Assembly (NCBI GenBank): GCA_950022295.1
Contig: OX465598.1
Span: 182,027,501-182,091,500, forward strand
DNA: 64,000 nt
Reading direction: 5' to 3'
Source: Bromus sterilis
Taxonomy: Eukaryota; Streptophyta; Magnoliopsida; Poales; Poaceae
Within the stretch, counting starts at the first letter, position 1, and each line of letters opens with the position of its first letter. The translations under genes and the position numbers were made by a program. Of this stretch, positions 1 through 11,609 are shown one piece after another. The notes under the pieces were generated by a model that was given only the letters and a program-made list of their open reading frames with translations, did no database searches and had not been told where the DNA came from.

Positions 1-1108
1 CATCTAAAAAAGATGAACTGGTGATTTAATCTGATTTTTCCCGTCACGAGGACAGAATCTTTTTTCTGGACATCATGTCACAACTTTCACTTCCCTTGTC
101 ATATGAGGCTATAACTTGGCACAAATCTTGAAAATAAAGATACAATGATGTTGCTACAGTAGTAAAAATCATCAAGACCACTAAAAACAGAAGTAAAACA
201 AACTGCAAGTAAAGATAACAAGGGTTGTCTCCCTAGAGCTCTTTCTTTATAGCCATAAAGATAGGCTTAAGATTTTAATGATGCTCTCGTAGGAATAAGA
301 GTTGAAGAACAAAAGAAAGCATCAAGAAGCAAATATTAAACACATTTAAGTCTAACATGCTTCCTATACATAGGAATATTGCAATGAAATAACTTATTGA
401 AGCACAAAGCAATAAGCATAGGAAGGCAAAACAAGTGCAACTTCAAAACCTTCAACATAAAAAAAGGGAACTTGATATTATTGAAATATCTATGAGCATA
501 TGTTCTTCTCTCGTAATAATTTTCAGCGGTATCATGAATAAACTCAACAATATAAGTATCACATAAAAAATTCTTATCATGATCCACAAGCATAGAAAAT
601 TTGTTACTCTCCACATAAGCAAAATCCTTCTTATTAGTAATAGTGGGAGCAAACTCAAGAAAATAGCTATCACATGAATCATTCTTATCATGATACACTT
701 CCAAACATTCATTCTTTATAGCATAAGTGTCATAACAATAATCATCATAGATAGGAGGCAAAGTATCATCAAAATAAATTTCCTCATAAAAACTTTGGGG
801 GCTACAAAGATCATCTTCATCAAATGTAGCATCCCCAAGCTTGTAGCTTTTCATATCATTAGCATCAAAAGTAGTCCAAGAAGACATGCAAATAACATTA
901 CTACTATCATGAGTGTTGTGCAAATAATAAAGCTCCATAGGCTTTTTGATCTCCTCCTCAAACACTTCAAGTCCTAACTCACGATAGAGCTCATAAAGCT
1001 CTCTCATAATTTGTTGTTGTTTTCCATAAAGCCTAACTAGTGAAAATAAAAAAAAGAAACAAAAAGAATTAATTGCAAGATCTAAAGATATACCTTCAAG
1101 CACTCACC
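1..1108 (-). mobile_element. Element L, internal region (left part off window)
   Basis: This is the 5' internal part of a minus-strand Gypsy-type retrotransposon that continues past the left edge. It runs from the primer-binding site at 1109-1126, through one uninterrupted ORF (336-1103), into an AT-rich non-coding module (1-335). That module is closely similar to 26880-27080 in H1 and 35060-35330 in N, for example in the shared stretches around 'gaggctataactt' and 'ggcacaaa'. No Gag, RT or integrase motif is visible, so L looks non-autonomous in what can be seen. Confidence 0.85.
336..1103 (-). CDS. Uncharacterised retrotransposon ORF of element L, 255 aa, intact
   Basis: This is a single open frame placed directly after the tRNA-Asp primer site, where gag would normally start. 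I do not recognise a domain. The first ~200 residues are rich in Asp, Glu and Tyr. The C-terminal ~45 residues are hydrophobic and then basic, ending near 'IPMYRKHVRLKCV'. The same ending ('IPMHRKWVRLKFV') occurs in the decayed homologue of element N at 35333-36530. There is no CCHC knuckle, no protease DTG/DSG and no capsid-like Trp-rich motif. The start is taken as the first ATG after the primer site. Conservation in two elements with different LTRs suggests it is or was a real protein of non-autonomous elements. Its function is unknown and membrane association would be a guess. Confidence 0.6.
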   Translation of the reverse strand: MLEGISLDLAINSFCFFFLFSLVRLYGKQQQIMRELYELYRELGLEVFEEEIKKPMELYYLHNTHDSSNVICMSSWTTFDANDMKSYKLGDATFDEDDLCSPQSFYEEIYFDDTLPPIYDDYCYDTYAIKNECLEVYHDKNDSCDSYFLEFAPTITNKKDFAYVESNKFSMLVDHDKNFLCDTYIVEFIHDTAENYYERRTYAHRYFNNIKFPFFMLKVLKLHLFCLPMLIALCFNKLFHCNIPMYRKHVRLKCV

Positions 1109-1126
1109 TCCCCGGCAACGGCGCCA
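1109..1126 (-). other. Primer-binding site of L (tRNA-Asp)
   Basis: The plus strand reads TCCCCGGCAACGGCGCCA, identical over 18 nt to the 3' end of plant tRNA-Asp(GUC) with its CCA tail as I know it. It therefore serves as a primer-binding site on the minus strand. It lies 12 nt from the LTR edge at 1139 and fixes the orientation of L. Confidence 0.92.
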
Positions 1127-1978
1127 GAAATAGCTTAATGTCTACGCACGCTTCTACTCTTGTAGACTATGTTGGGCCTCCAAGCGCAGAGATTTGTAGG
1201 ACAACATCAATTTCCCTCAAGTGGATGACCTAAGGTTTATCGAACTCAGGGAAGTAGAGGTTGAAAATGGTCTCTCTCAAGCAACCCTACAATTAAGATA
1301 CAAGAAGTCTCTTGTGTCCCCAACACACCTAATAGAACTAGGAGTTGTATAGGTGCACTAGTTCGGCGAAGAGATGGTAAAATATGGGTGATAGGTGTGG
1401 CAAAACAAGAAATATAAATCTGTAATAAAAAGTGCATCAAGCAAACATGTGACAAAAGTGAGTGCAAACAGTGTAACAATGGTGGAAACAAGGCCTAGGT
1501 TGCATACTTTCACTAGTGGCAACTCCCAACAACATTAACATAATCTAATCACATGATATTTCCCATAAAACATGCAATGGATACATACTCGGAGGTCATT
1601 CCTTTGTGGTCAAGAGAGGACGAGAATTATGTAGGGCTACAAAAGCACACCTCAAAGTTCGTAGTTCTTAATCTATGGATTTCCCAATGTCACCGCGGCC
1701 ATCCAAAGAGATTAACACAATCACCACAACATATCTCATGGATAGTCAAAGACAAGCACCAAGAGACTCTCAATTTTCAATCAACACACAAAAGAGGAAA
1801 TCACTCATGAAAGTATTCTTCTAACCCATGTCCAATAGACCGCTGTCTACATGGTCTCGGGGATTATACTAGATAGGATCAAGTGAGTACATCAAATCCA
1901 ATACATAGAAGAAGGGGAAACATCATGGGATCACCCTAGATTAACATAGCCAATGATCACAACAAAGATCACATCATG

Positions 1979-4900
1979 TGTCAGAACCCTAAATTAGGTT
2001 TGTGTTTAACCTAGCTTGCATTTTTGCATCATGAAAATTTTTGCAAAAGAAAAAGAAATGGGGAAAAGAAAAGCCCCAAATGAGTTAAATAAAAAGGCCA
2101 GAAATAAATCCTTTTCCAAAATTCTTTTGGATATCTTGAAAAGTCCTAAAAATGAGTGTGATCATTTTTAAAGTGATTGGGATTAATCCCATGCTCATAG
2201 ATTTTTCAAAAATCCAAACAGTGGCTTGGAAATTAAATCAATTGTCTATTTGAATTGGAATTCAAATAATTTGAATTTCAAAAATTCCCAAAACTTGGGG
2301 TTGACTTCTATAGAGTCATCTAGGTTTTATAAAAATGATTGGGAATTTTATTAAATGCTCTAGCTTTTTTTTTAAAAGAGCAAAACAAATAACAGAAAGA
2401 AATAAAAGAAGTAGAAAGAAAAGAGGGCTTAACAGGGAAGAAGCCCAACTTACCAAAGCCAGCCCAGGACCAGCCGCCACCCCCCTTGTCCTCTTCCTCA
2501 CGCACCCAGACACGGTGCTGCGTGCCCGGCATGCCGACGCCGTCACCGTGGCACCTACCTGCCTGGACTCTCCCCCGTCGCTTCTGCCGCCGTGGAGACG
2601 CCTAGATAGGCCCTGCACCATTCCCCCCCCCCTTGAGCCTTCTCCCTCGTCTTCTTCCTTCGTCCCGCACAAGATCCGAGCCACAGCCGGAGCGAGCCCG
2701 TGCGCCTGCGTGGCCAACGGAGACGGGCGGCCGAGCCACCGTGTCCACGCGAGTCCCCGCCGACGTATTCATCGAGCTACAGGTCCAATCGAAGCCGGGG
2801 CGCTCCTTGGACGACGCCATCTTCGACTCCTCGGCGCCGGCCGCCGCAGAGCTCGAGCTCGAATTCGCCACCTCTTCACCCACGGCCTCGCCGTGCATTC
2901 CATCATCTTCAGGTGAGCACAGCGCTCTGTTTCCCCCATCCCGCACTCCTCCCCGCGCTCTCCTTCGCCTTCCCTCCGTGGAAAGAGCTCCGGCCGCCGC
3001 CGGGCTCGTCGTAGCCATGGCCAGGGGCCTCCTCGAGGTCCCCCTCGTGCTCCACCAGACGCGGCAGAGCGCGAGGCACCCCCTAGTGGCCTCCTCTGCC
3101 CCTCCCGTGGCCGGGAGCTCGACTCCGGCGAGGCGCCGCCGTGGCCAGAGGCCACCGGCGTCAAGCCGGCCATTAGCCCCCTAATCCCCTCACTAACCAC
3201 CCCCCTAGCCTATGACAGATGGGCCCAGCTAGTAATTAACACGGGTTAGAAATAAACAGAAAACAATTAACCCTGAGTCACTTATAGCCGGGCCCCACTG
3301 GTTAGTTGACCAGTCAACCACTGACGTCAGCATGACGCAGTGCTGATGCAGTAATTCCTTTTCTATTTAATTAAATTCCAGAAATTACAGAAAATATCCA
3401 AAACTTTGAATTTGAATAACTTTTAAACCGTAACTCGGATTGAAATGTTTTTTATATGAAAAATTAACAAAATAAAATTATCTATCCAAACATCAAACTT
3501 TCAACCATGTTTAAACAAGTTATCTTGATGAACCAGTAGCATTTTTCTATTTGGATCATTTGGGTTAAATCAAATAAAATGCAATGCTCATTTGAACTTG
3601 AACCCTTGCAATGCTAATATGATCACCTACACTTCAGAAGAATTTCATATACATGATCAGATGGTTTACAATGAACAAACTTTAGCAAATGCAACTTGGA
3701 CCATTTGAATACATTTGGAGTTTAAATTTGAATTTACTTTTCAAATCAACTTCAATTAACATGTGGCAATTTAAACATAGGTCACCTCAGCACCTTGCCA
3801 TGCTATGTTTTGCATATTGTTTGTGCATTACAATATATTGAATGTGCATTACTTTCAGTGCTTCAGTGATTGCTTCTTCTCGGTAGAGTTGATCTCGGAG
3901 ACGAGTTCAACCTCATGTTAGAAGAGTGTTACATCGTGATCGTCAGCAAGGCAAGCACCCCCTCTTTGATCATGTCGATAAAATCCCAGTTCCCTCTCAT
4001 TCTCGCAAATGCATGTTTAGGATGTCACCATGATACGTTCTACCGCTAGTTGAACCTATTCCTTTGCATGACCTATCATTTTGTCACAGTAGTAAGAAAA
4101 CCACAATCCTCGCAGATATAGGAGTTGACTGTTACAGCTTATTGCATGCTTAGAGTTTACAGTGAGGCTACTTTGATGTGAGTCGGGATGGTAGTGATCA
4201 TGTGAATGATGGTGGTAACGTGTTGGTGAATTGACCTAAACAAGGTGAACGGTGAGAGGTTGTGTAGGAGTACACAGTGGGTTGTCTCGTTGAACACTGC
4301 CTTAAGCCCGAGTTCTTGTGTTGTTATCCAAGACTAAGAGTACGACCACACATTGGGCTCACTGACCCCTCTCGGCCTAGTACCTCACCCCAGACCAAGT
4401 CCAGGAGTCGCAAGTAATTCGAGCTTTAAACGATCTCAAGCAGGTACATCAAGGTAAGTGGTGGACGTAGGTTGTGGGCACGTTGAATCAAGTGATCATG
4501 ATCGAGTTGAGCTTGATGGAGGTCACACAACGTTTGAGTCCGCATCGTAAGAATCGGCCGGATTCCGATCGTGGTCCCAACTCAAATAGGCAGCTCCCTA
4601 GGACTAGAGATGGTGCCGTGAGTGAATTGTTGTGGCAGCATCCTCGCCGGTACTCACTTGAAGGGTCCATCCCCATGCGGTAACTGCTGAGGCGTGTGTG
4701 TAGCAGTACACCCCTGCAGGGTTAATGAACTATTCGAATAGTTGTGTCCGCGGTTATGGACTACTTGGAGACCTTTATTTGATCATAGACAACTTGAATG
4801 GTTACTCTAAAATTGCCAAGATAAGTGTGAGTGCTATGGCATGCTTCCTCGTGGGGAAGTCGAGGAAGTAACCATAGTGGTGTATTTGGTTGGAGACTTG

Positions 4901-5895
4901 ATACTTGGACTCGTGTACGCTCATTAGCTCTTTCTGGTATTCGTAGTACAGGACTAGCCAAGTCAAAGCTGGCACTTCTGAAATGAAACCCCACCTCCCT
5001 TTTCCTTGATACATGTGCATGAGTAGTATAGTTCCTATGTAAGTCTTGGTGAGTACTTCTTTGTACTCACGTTTGCTTATTCTATGTTTTAGAGACGAGA
5101 CCACTGACCCTGATGGTGGCCTCTACCTCGAGCTCGCCGTGGACCAGGTCGTATAGTTCCAGACAGCATTCTGTGCCCTTTGGAGTGTCGTTGTATTTTC
5201 TTTCAGGCTTCTTAAGCCATTTGTTAAACTTGTCTTTACTAAGACATAATTTGCTTCCGTTGAGGTTTGATGTAATGTTGGATCACAGCCATGTGATCTC
5301 TGCTTGTAATAAAACTACTATGTCTGCTCTGTTTAGTAGAAGTTATAAAGACTATGAGTTCGTAGAGTTCATGTTGTGATTACCTGTTGTTTACACTTGA
5401 CATGTATGCTGCGTGTATGATTATAACGTGCATGTCTTAGTGTGGGGTTCGATAGCTTAGTTGAGTTCTTGCCGGCGGAATTTTATACACCAAGTGTCCC
5501 TTAGATGTGAGAAGCTTGGGGCATCGCGATGTGATTGCTCGTGACTCTGTCACGTGGCACACTTTGTTGTATGATTGAGCCCGCCCGAGACCCCGATTAA
5601 GAGATCGGGCTGCAGTTTGTTTATGTAAGTGTTATGATTCAATCGATAATATGGTTGAGGCGACTTGTCTATGAGTATGGGATTTCACCACCCATAACCA
5701 TTTAGACTTGTGAGCGGACGATGAGGACCCATCTCAGTTGATCATCCAGCCTGGATGGGATGCCCCTCACGTTCGATGATTTCCGAGAGTGTTTGGTGCT
5801 TGGCCTTGTCTGCTTAGACAAGTGGATACGACTCTCGGCTCTTCATATGATTGAGTTGTGAATGGAATTACATACGCAAACCCCGGGTCCCGAAA
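1979..5895 (+). mobile_element. Solo LTR S, ~3.9 kb, TSD TCATG
   Basis: The insert begins TGTCAGAACCC and ends GGGTCCCGAAA. These ends are imperfect inverted repeats, and the last triplet looks like a mutated ACA. It is flanked by TCATG at 1974-1978 and 5896-5900. I see no primer site, polypurine tract or coding domain, so a solo LTR is the simplest reading. Inside are an AT-rich start, a GC-rich leader-like block (2460-3190), a stretch with 'aaccgtaactcggatt' (about 3425), and a 3' part with 'gagtacttctttgtactca' (5052-5071) like that in M-type LTRs. Strand follows the resemblance to M-type LTRs. An internally deleted element is a less likely alternative. Confidence 0.75.
2460..3190 (+). other. 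GC-rich leader-like block in solo LTR S
   Basis: The sequence changes sharply from AT-rich to strongly GC-rich with CpG and Pro/Arg/Ala-rich codons in all frames. Several overlapping long frames exist on both strands, as expected from GC content alone. A good plant donor, 'cttcag|gtgagcac', lies near 2910. Similar blocks occupy comparable positions in M-type LTRs and, on the other strand, in Z. I read this as a transcribed leader of the LTR and not a protein gene. Confidence 0.5.
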
Positions 5896-6210
5896 TCATG
5901 GGAGAGAGAGAAACCACATATATCAAGATACAAGCCTTAGCCCCAAGGGGAAACTACTCACACATGGACATGGTGAGAGGGAGAGTTGTTGATGGAGAGG
6001 TGCAGCCCGGAGGAGATGAAGGAGATGGCGACGGCGGCGGCGGCGCCCACGGCCACGGCCACGGCGGTGGCCACGACCCTTCGGGGCAGCGGTCCCTTGG
6101 CCCCCTTCTTCTTCCTTGGAGATGGTGCTGCTGTGGAGATTGATCTCCCCCTCAAGACGGCTGCCAAGGGGGAGGAATTTTCGTGGTGCCCTTTGACCTA
6201 GGTTTCCTCT

Positions 6211-6220
6211 CTTTATATAG
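6211..6220 (-). promoter_or_regulatory. TATA box of the L 5' LTR
   Basis: The minus strand reads CTATATAAAG about 440 bp inside the LTR start (6658), a usual place for a retrotransposon core promoter. Transcription would run leftward through the LTR end and primer site. Confidence 0.6.
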
Positions 6221-6658
6221 ACTCTCGGATTCCCGTCATGCAGATTACGTCTTCTGTATTTCGGGGTTTCTCGAAGCATCCGAACTTCGATTGGGCCAAA
6301 TTTTATGTCTAGATCCACCAGAAAAAAATTCCCTACAACTTTGTAGTTTTAAGTTTTCCGTTTGAGGCCATCTTCTAGCGTTTCAGAGGCGATCTTTAAA
6401 ACCTGTCTAGTGGGGACAGATTTTTGGAGTGTTAGAGTCCAACTCCTACAAGGCTCCTTTTGTAATTTTTCCTTTATCCAAGTAATTCCTATACATAAAG
6501 TAAAGAAAAAACAAGAACTTGTGCACTCTTACAACCATTAATAGGTTAGTTCCAAAAATATGTTATAGAAAGATATGAAAGTGTATCAAAAGCATAGCAA
6601 TATCACACAAAACTTGCATGGAGCAAGCAGAAATTATAGATATGTTTGGGACGTATCA

Positions 6659-6864
6659 AGTGCATCTTTGGAGTTCCATTTTCCCGACACTTGTTGGGAA
6701 ACAAGGTAGGAATCACCATAGCACTGGATCCAGCTTATATTCATCTCCCGAGCCAGTCGTAGCCCATGGAGTAGGGCCTCATATTCTACCGCGTTGTTGG
6801 TGCAAGTGAACTGCAGATGCAAGACATAGAAAAATTTCTCTCCTTTGGGATAAGTGAGGACCAC
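6659..6864 (-). pseudogene. Archaeal-type RNase H fragment of T, cut by L
   Basis: The minus frame shows 'NNAVEYEALLHGL' followed by 'SWIQCYGDSYLVSQQVSGKW', the Asn-Glu-Tyr and Asp-Ser segments typical of the second RNase H domain in Tat-type polyproteins. Reading stops at the L boundary (6658). The flanking stretch 6865-7380 keeps traces of the same polyprotein in shifted frames, with several stops. It is a non-functional remnant. Confidence 0.75.
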
Positions 6865-7381
6865 GCCGGCTCCTGACCCTTGGAGCTACCGACTTCCATC
6901 AAAGTGCATTGTCCAGTATTTGGTAACGGACTTTTCCGGGGGTGCTTGGATTTCTGTCCAGTCATTGATGAAGTCGACCAGCGCCTGAGACTTGATGGTC
7001 GTGCGTAGTTCATACTTGATGTGATAAGCCCCCCAACTCTATAGCCCACTTTGCAATCCTTCCCGTGGCCTCCCGGTTCTAGACGATATCCGAAAGTGGT
7101 GCTGAGCTGACTACAGTTATGGGTTGATCTTGGAAGTAATGCTTGAGCTTCCGACTTGCCATGAATACGCCAAGCACCAGTTTCTGTCAGTGAGGGTAGC
7201 GTTGCTTTGATGAATTCAAGACCTCACTAACATAATAGACTGGCCCCTGCAAAGGGTGCTCTTTGACAACTTCCATACGTTCAACCACAACCACAACACT
7301 GACTGCTCGATTGTTGGAAGAAATATAGAGCAGCATCAGCTCTTTTGGTTTGGGAGCCGCCAAGATTGGTGCCTAGGACAA

Positions 7382-8308
7382 CTATTTCTTCAGTGCTTCC
7401 AGAGCTTGATCAGCTTCATCATCCCAGACGAACTTTTCCGACTTTCGCAAGAGTCGGTATAGGGGGATTGCTTTTTCTCCAAGTCGGGTGATAAACCGAA
7501 CCAGGGAAACTACACAACCTATGAGCCGTTTGACGCCTTCCACTGAGGCCGGCTTCTGGAGAGCCATGATAGCGTTGATTTTCTCCGGGTTTTCCTCGAT
7601 GCCTCTCTCTCATACTATGTATCCGAGGAGCTTTCCTGCAGGGACCCCAAAGGTTCACTTTGCCGTGTTTAGCTTCATCTGGTAAATGCGTAGATTCTTC
7701 AAGGTTTCCTGGAGGTCACTGATGAGTGAGTCGAACACCTGAGACGTGATAACTATGTCATCCACGTAAGCGTGTACATTATGCCCAATTTTCTCTTTGA
7801 GGCAGTTCTGCACTGTTTGCCAATATGTGGCCCCTGCATTCTGTAAGCCGAAAGGCATAGAAGTGTAGCAGTATATTCCAAAGGGAGTGATGAAAGCCGT
7901 TTTCTCCTGGTCCTCAAGAGCCATCTTGATTTGATGATAGCCAGAGTAGGCGTCGAGAAAACACAGGAGCTCGCATCCCACAGTAGAGTCGATAATCTGA
8001 TCAATGCGAGGTAGTGCGAACGGGTCCTTTGGGCAAGCCTTGTTTAAGTCGGTGTAGTCAATGTACATACGCCAAGTCCCGTTCTTTTTTAAAAAGAGGA
8101 CCGGGTTTGCAAGCCACTCTGGATAGAAAACATCCATGATGAACCCGGCAGCAAGGAGCCAAGCTATCTCTTCCCCGATGGTGTTCCTCCTTTCGTCATT
8201 GAAACGACGAAGGAATTGCTTGACCGGCTTCAGTTTTGAGTCAATATTTAGGTGGTGCTCAGTGAGTTCCCTCGGGACACCTGGCATGTCAGAAGGTTTC
8301 CATGCCAA
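7382..8308 (-). pseudogene. Reverse transcriptase / RNase H of T, frameshifted
   Basis: The 217-residue frame at 7655-8308 covers the RT palm and fingers: 'VLFLKKNGTWRMYIDYTDLN', 'FLDAYSGYHQIKM', 'MPFGLQNAGATYW', and the catalytic 'YVDD' near residue 181. It then shifts frame into 7382-7567, where 'LGEKAIPLYRLLRKSEKFVW' matches the connection between RT and RNase H. In an intact element it would copy the genomic RNA into DNA. Frameshifts on both sides, and a TDLN where RDLN is usual, show decay. Confidence 0.85.
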
Positions 8309-8637
8309 AATTTCCTGATTTTAACGGAGGAACTCGTTGAGCGCGCTTTCCTATTTGTCAGATAACTCTGTCCCAATGACGATCTGCTGGGAAGCGTCAC
8401 CTGGGACAAAGTCGACTTTCTTCGTATCCTAAGCCGGTTGGAATTTGGGGGTGTTGTCAAGAGTCAGTTTCTTCAGGATGGTGAAGTCGGTTGGACCTAA
8501 CTTCTCCTGGTATGCAGACAAGTCCTCCTTGGCGCATTCCGTGTCGGCAAACTTGACGTGTTGCTCGTCAGATTCTATAGCCCTGGAGCGGCTCCCATCT
8601 ACCGTGATTGGGCCGAAGGGACCCGAAATCTTTAGCT

Positions 8638-8955
8638 TCAGGCAGACATAGCATGGTCGAGCATGAACCTGTCATAAGCTGGTCTTCCTAAGATGGCGTG
8701 ATATGGGCTCTCGAGTTTCACCACCTCATATGTTATGATCTCAGAGCGAAAGTTTTCAGCGGTTCCAAAGGCTGTCTCCAGGTAGATTTGGCCTATCGGG
8801 TGTGCCAACTTGCCTCGAGCTATTCCATGGAACACGGTGTTGGAGTTTTGCAGCTGTTTGTGGCTCAATACCATCCTACGGAAAGTCTCTGTAGTAAATA
8901 ATGTTAATACTGCTTCCTCCGTCCATGAGCACTTTGTCGAGTGTGTAGAATCCAA
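8638..8955 (-). pseudogene. Aspartic protease C-terminal part of T
   Basis: The minus frame ends in 'YHAILGRPAYDRFM', the conserved C-terminal segment of retroviral-type proteases in Gypsy elements. The upstream catalytic Asp-Thr/Ser-Gly is not in this frame, but the region before it ('CSWTEEAVLTLFT') probably holds a mutated version. Coding traces continue in other frames across 8309-8637 up to the RT. Non-functional. Confidence 0.65.
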
Positions 8956-8992
8956 TTTCCGGGGAAACTACCAGGGCTAGAGAGCCTGGGTT

Positions 8993-10703
8993 TTATACCA
9001 CTAGGGGATGATCGTCCCTTGTCCAGGTGATCGGTTGTTCAGACCAGTTAAGCCACCTGGGACAAGACGGCTCTGTGGCCACAGACATAGCGGCTCTCTG
9101 CTGCAGCTTCCTGCCCCTCTGACAGCTACTGGTGGTGAAAACATGGTAAGATGAGTGGTGTTGGAGCTGTTTTGGGTTCGATTGGAATCCACCGAGTCCC
9201 GATTCGTTTTGATGTCCTCCTCCCTGGGATCCTTGGTGTTGCGGTGCTGCGTCGGCTCCCTGGTGGCCAAAATTTTGGTTATTGTTGTTTTGACCGGCTC
9301 CGCCACCTGACCCAGGGGGGCCCTCGCCTCCACGGCGTGCGAACTCTTTCATGAAGATGCAATCTTCCCAAGTGTGATTGGATGGAAGGCCGGGTTTACT
9401 ATGTTGTGGGCAAGGTCTCTTCAGAGCTTCTTCAAAGCTGATCGGGGGTCAGAAACCTCCTTCCGACTTGCGGTAGTTGTTGCCCCCCTGCTTCTGCCTT
9501 TGGAAGCCAACATTTGTGTTGGCTACCAAGTCAGAAGAATTCTGATCGAGTCGACGCCTTGTCTGTTGATTCTGGCTTTGAGATCCGTTTTCGTTATTCT
9601 TTTTATTATGGGTGGCTTTGTCCTCTTCTAGATCGGCATCCTTGGTTTTGTCAGACTCGGCATACTTGATGACCACGTTCATGAGCTCTCCCATGTTACT
9701 GACCGTCCTCTTGAGTCGGCCAAGCTTGGGCACTAGGGGCTCAAATTTGAAGTTTCTTTCCAAGATGATTATTGTTGTCTGATCAGTAATAGTGTCTGAG
9801 GAATGGACTATATCTGCGACTCGTCGTGCCCAGCTTAGGGCCGACTCTCCTTCCTTCTAGACACAGTGCTCCAAGTCGACGATTGCAGTGGCTCACCGGC
9901 AGGTGCCTTGGAAATTCTTGATGAAATTCTCTCTGAGATCCGCCCAAGAGGTGATGTAATTCTCTAGAAGATTTTTGAACCATCTACGAGCCGGTCCTTC
10001 CAACATCATTGTGAAGTAACGGGCACAAACTACTTCGCCGGCTTGCAGCATATCCATGGCGAGGTCGTAGCTTTCGATCCAAGCCGCCGGGTCCATGTCG
10101 GCTGTGTTGTTTTGGATCTTGCGTGGTCCATTGAAATCTGGGGGATACCGTGTGTTCCTCAAAGCCGACACTAGACATCGGTTACCGACGGATCTGCTGA
10201 CGAACTCGGTGTTTTGTTCTTGTGGTGGAATTTGGGCCGCCGTCTCTACACGGTGATTGGTGTTAGGAGCCGGTAGGTCCATAATTCTTAGTGCTCCCTG
10301 AGGGCTCAGAGGCAGAGGTGCTCTGTGGTGGCGATGGCTGCCCGAGGCTGCTGGAGCTGGTGACTCTACTTGCCGGCTCACACTTCGATATGGAGTTTCA
10401 TGTATGTATGGGACCCCTTGTGAGTATTGGCCTTGTTGTGTGATTCCAGTCTTGAGAAAGTCGGCGGCTTATCGAGCGGCACTATCTGCTGGAGTATCCC
10501 AATGAATTGGCGCATGGGTGAGAAAATGGTCGCCGCCATGACATTAGCCATGGGATTGTCGAAGTGATGGGGAGGTGTATGGAAACGATCTTGGCGTGGC
10601 GAGGGAGCCGGCTGTCTGGGAGGCATAAATCTTGGGGGAGTCGATTGGTCAGGGCTGTGGAAGAGCGTCCGTCCTTGGTAACCAAGGGGGAACCGACTCG
10701 CAT
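8993..10703 (-). pseudogene. Gag of T, broken into several frames
   Basis: The clearest part (9893-10381) reads 'DPAAWIESYDLAMDMLQAG' and 'GPARRWFKNLLENYITSWAD', a standard retrotransposon Gag capsid domain. Downstream frames at 9449-9763 and 8993-9352 are Asn/Gln/Gly-rich, like the tail of Tat Gag proteins. No intact CCHC knuckle is seen. At least three frame changes and stops separate these parts. Gag would form the virus-like particle; this copy cannot. Confidence 0.75.
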
Positions 10704-10965
10704 ATCCCCATGGGCGTGTATGGGCGAGGCATAATCGCTAAGCCTCTATCAGATCCGACTCTCACCTGAGGCGTGCGGCTTCCTGGATGAGTCGGGCTTC
10801 TCTCTTAGCCATCTGCTCTTTCTCGGTGTTGATTTCCCTCCGTAAGCTTGCTACCCGCGCCTTGAGTCCGTTGACCCTTGTCTTCCAGGCCTCCTGATTC
10901 TCCGTCGTTAATGTAATGTCCAAGACCTCATCAAGGGAGGTTAGGGCATCTGTGAGGGCTTCGGC

Positions 10966-11603
10966 TCAAGTGGGTACTTGTTCTGACGAGCGGGCTGCGG
11001 GGTCCCTATCTGCGTTAGGAGCCACGCTGGCCGCTGACTTTGCGCCTTGATTTTGGGTTGCTTGACTCTCCAGTCCTCCAATGTCGTCCATGAACACTGT
11101 GGCACAATATGGAGGCTCAAAGTGAGGATAATCCGGGTTATATTCTAGCACACCGGTGCCGAGTCTGTTGCTCCCCACGGATCGGATGGACCCCTCAGCT
11201 GAGGAGCTTCCTTCACTAGAGGATGAGTAGGCGTCAGTGATTTCTTCTGAAGCGTCGTACATTGAGGACTCGACAGAGCGCTCCGGATTTGGAGACTCAT
11301 CAATGAATCCGACAAAAGCATGTTTGGAGCCGGCATGCCGCCGACTCGAGGTTTCGATGGGAATTCAGGATCGGGCTCTGGCTCAGATCCATTCGTCCTG
11401 CCGATGAAGATGTCGATAGACCCGATCGGGACCCGATATCCTGATTCGACGGAATCGGCTTTAGGGCCCCAACTTAATTCGTCGATGCAGAGCTTCCCGC
11501 GCCGGCTTCTGGTGATCCGTCCAGCAACGAATCCCTCCATGCCTTGCAGATCTCCCTCCAGAATCTCAACATCTGCAAGCGCAGGCCCCACGGTGGGCGC
11601 CAA
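10966..11603 (-). pseudogene. N-terminal ORF region of T before Gag
   Basis: Two overlapping minus frames (11145-11603 and 10966-11262) follow the primer site directly. They are acidic and Ser/Gly-rich ('SSSSEGSSSAEGS', 'PDYPHFEPPY') with no domain I recognise. Such an extension before the capsid part of Gag is common in Tat-type elements. A frameshift separates the two frames. The 260 bp to 10704 also carry coding traces in other frames ('LVYREINTEKEQMAKREARL'-like charged helix) but no open frame. Confidence 0.5.
11585..11602 (-). other. Primer-binding site of T (tRNA-Lys)
   Basis: The plus strand reads GCCCCACGGTGGGCGCCA, identical to the 3' end of plant tRNA-Lys(CUU) including CCA as I know it. 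It is separated from the LTR edge at 11610 by 7 nt. Confidence 0.85.
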
Positions 11604-11609
11604 CTATCG

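Larger units (their letters stand above)
1139..6658 (-). mobile_element. 5' LTR of element L, split by solo LTR S
   Basis: On the minus strand the LTR starts TGATACGTCCCAAAC at 6658 and ends in TAGACA at 1139, next to the primer site. Without the inserted S (1979-5895) and one copy of its TSD it is about 1.6 kb. The two halves join naturally: 'gatcacatcatg' on the left continues as 'tcatgggagagagag' on the right. The right edge abuts decayed RNase H coding sequence of element T with no polypurine tract, so L was inserted into T. The matching 3' LTR must lie left of the window. Confidence 0.85.

Noticed and set aside
2316..3200. Several long overlapping frames on both strands
   Set aside because: They lie in a GC-rich block of a solo LTR, overlap in all frames, have no domains, and are rich in Pro, Arg, Ala and Ser, as expected from composition.
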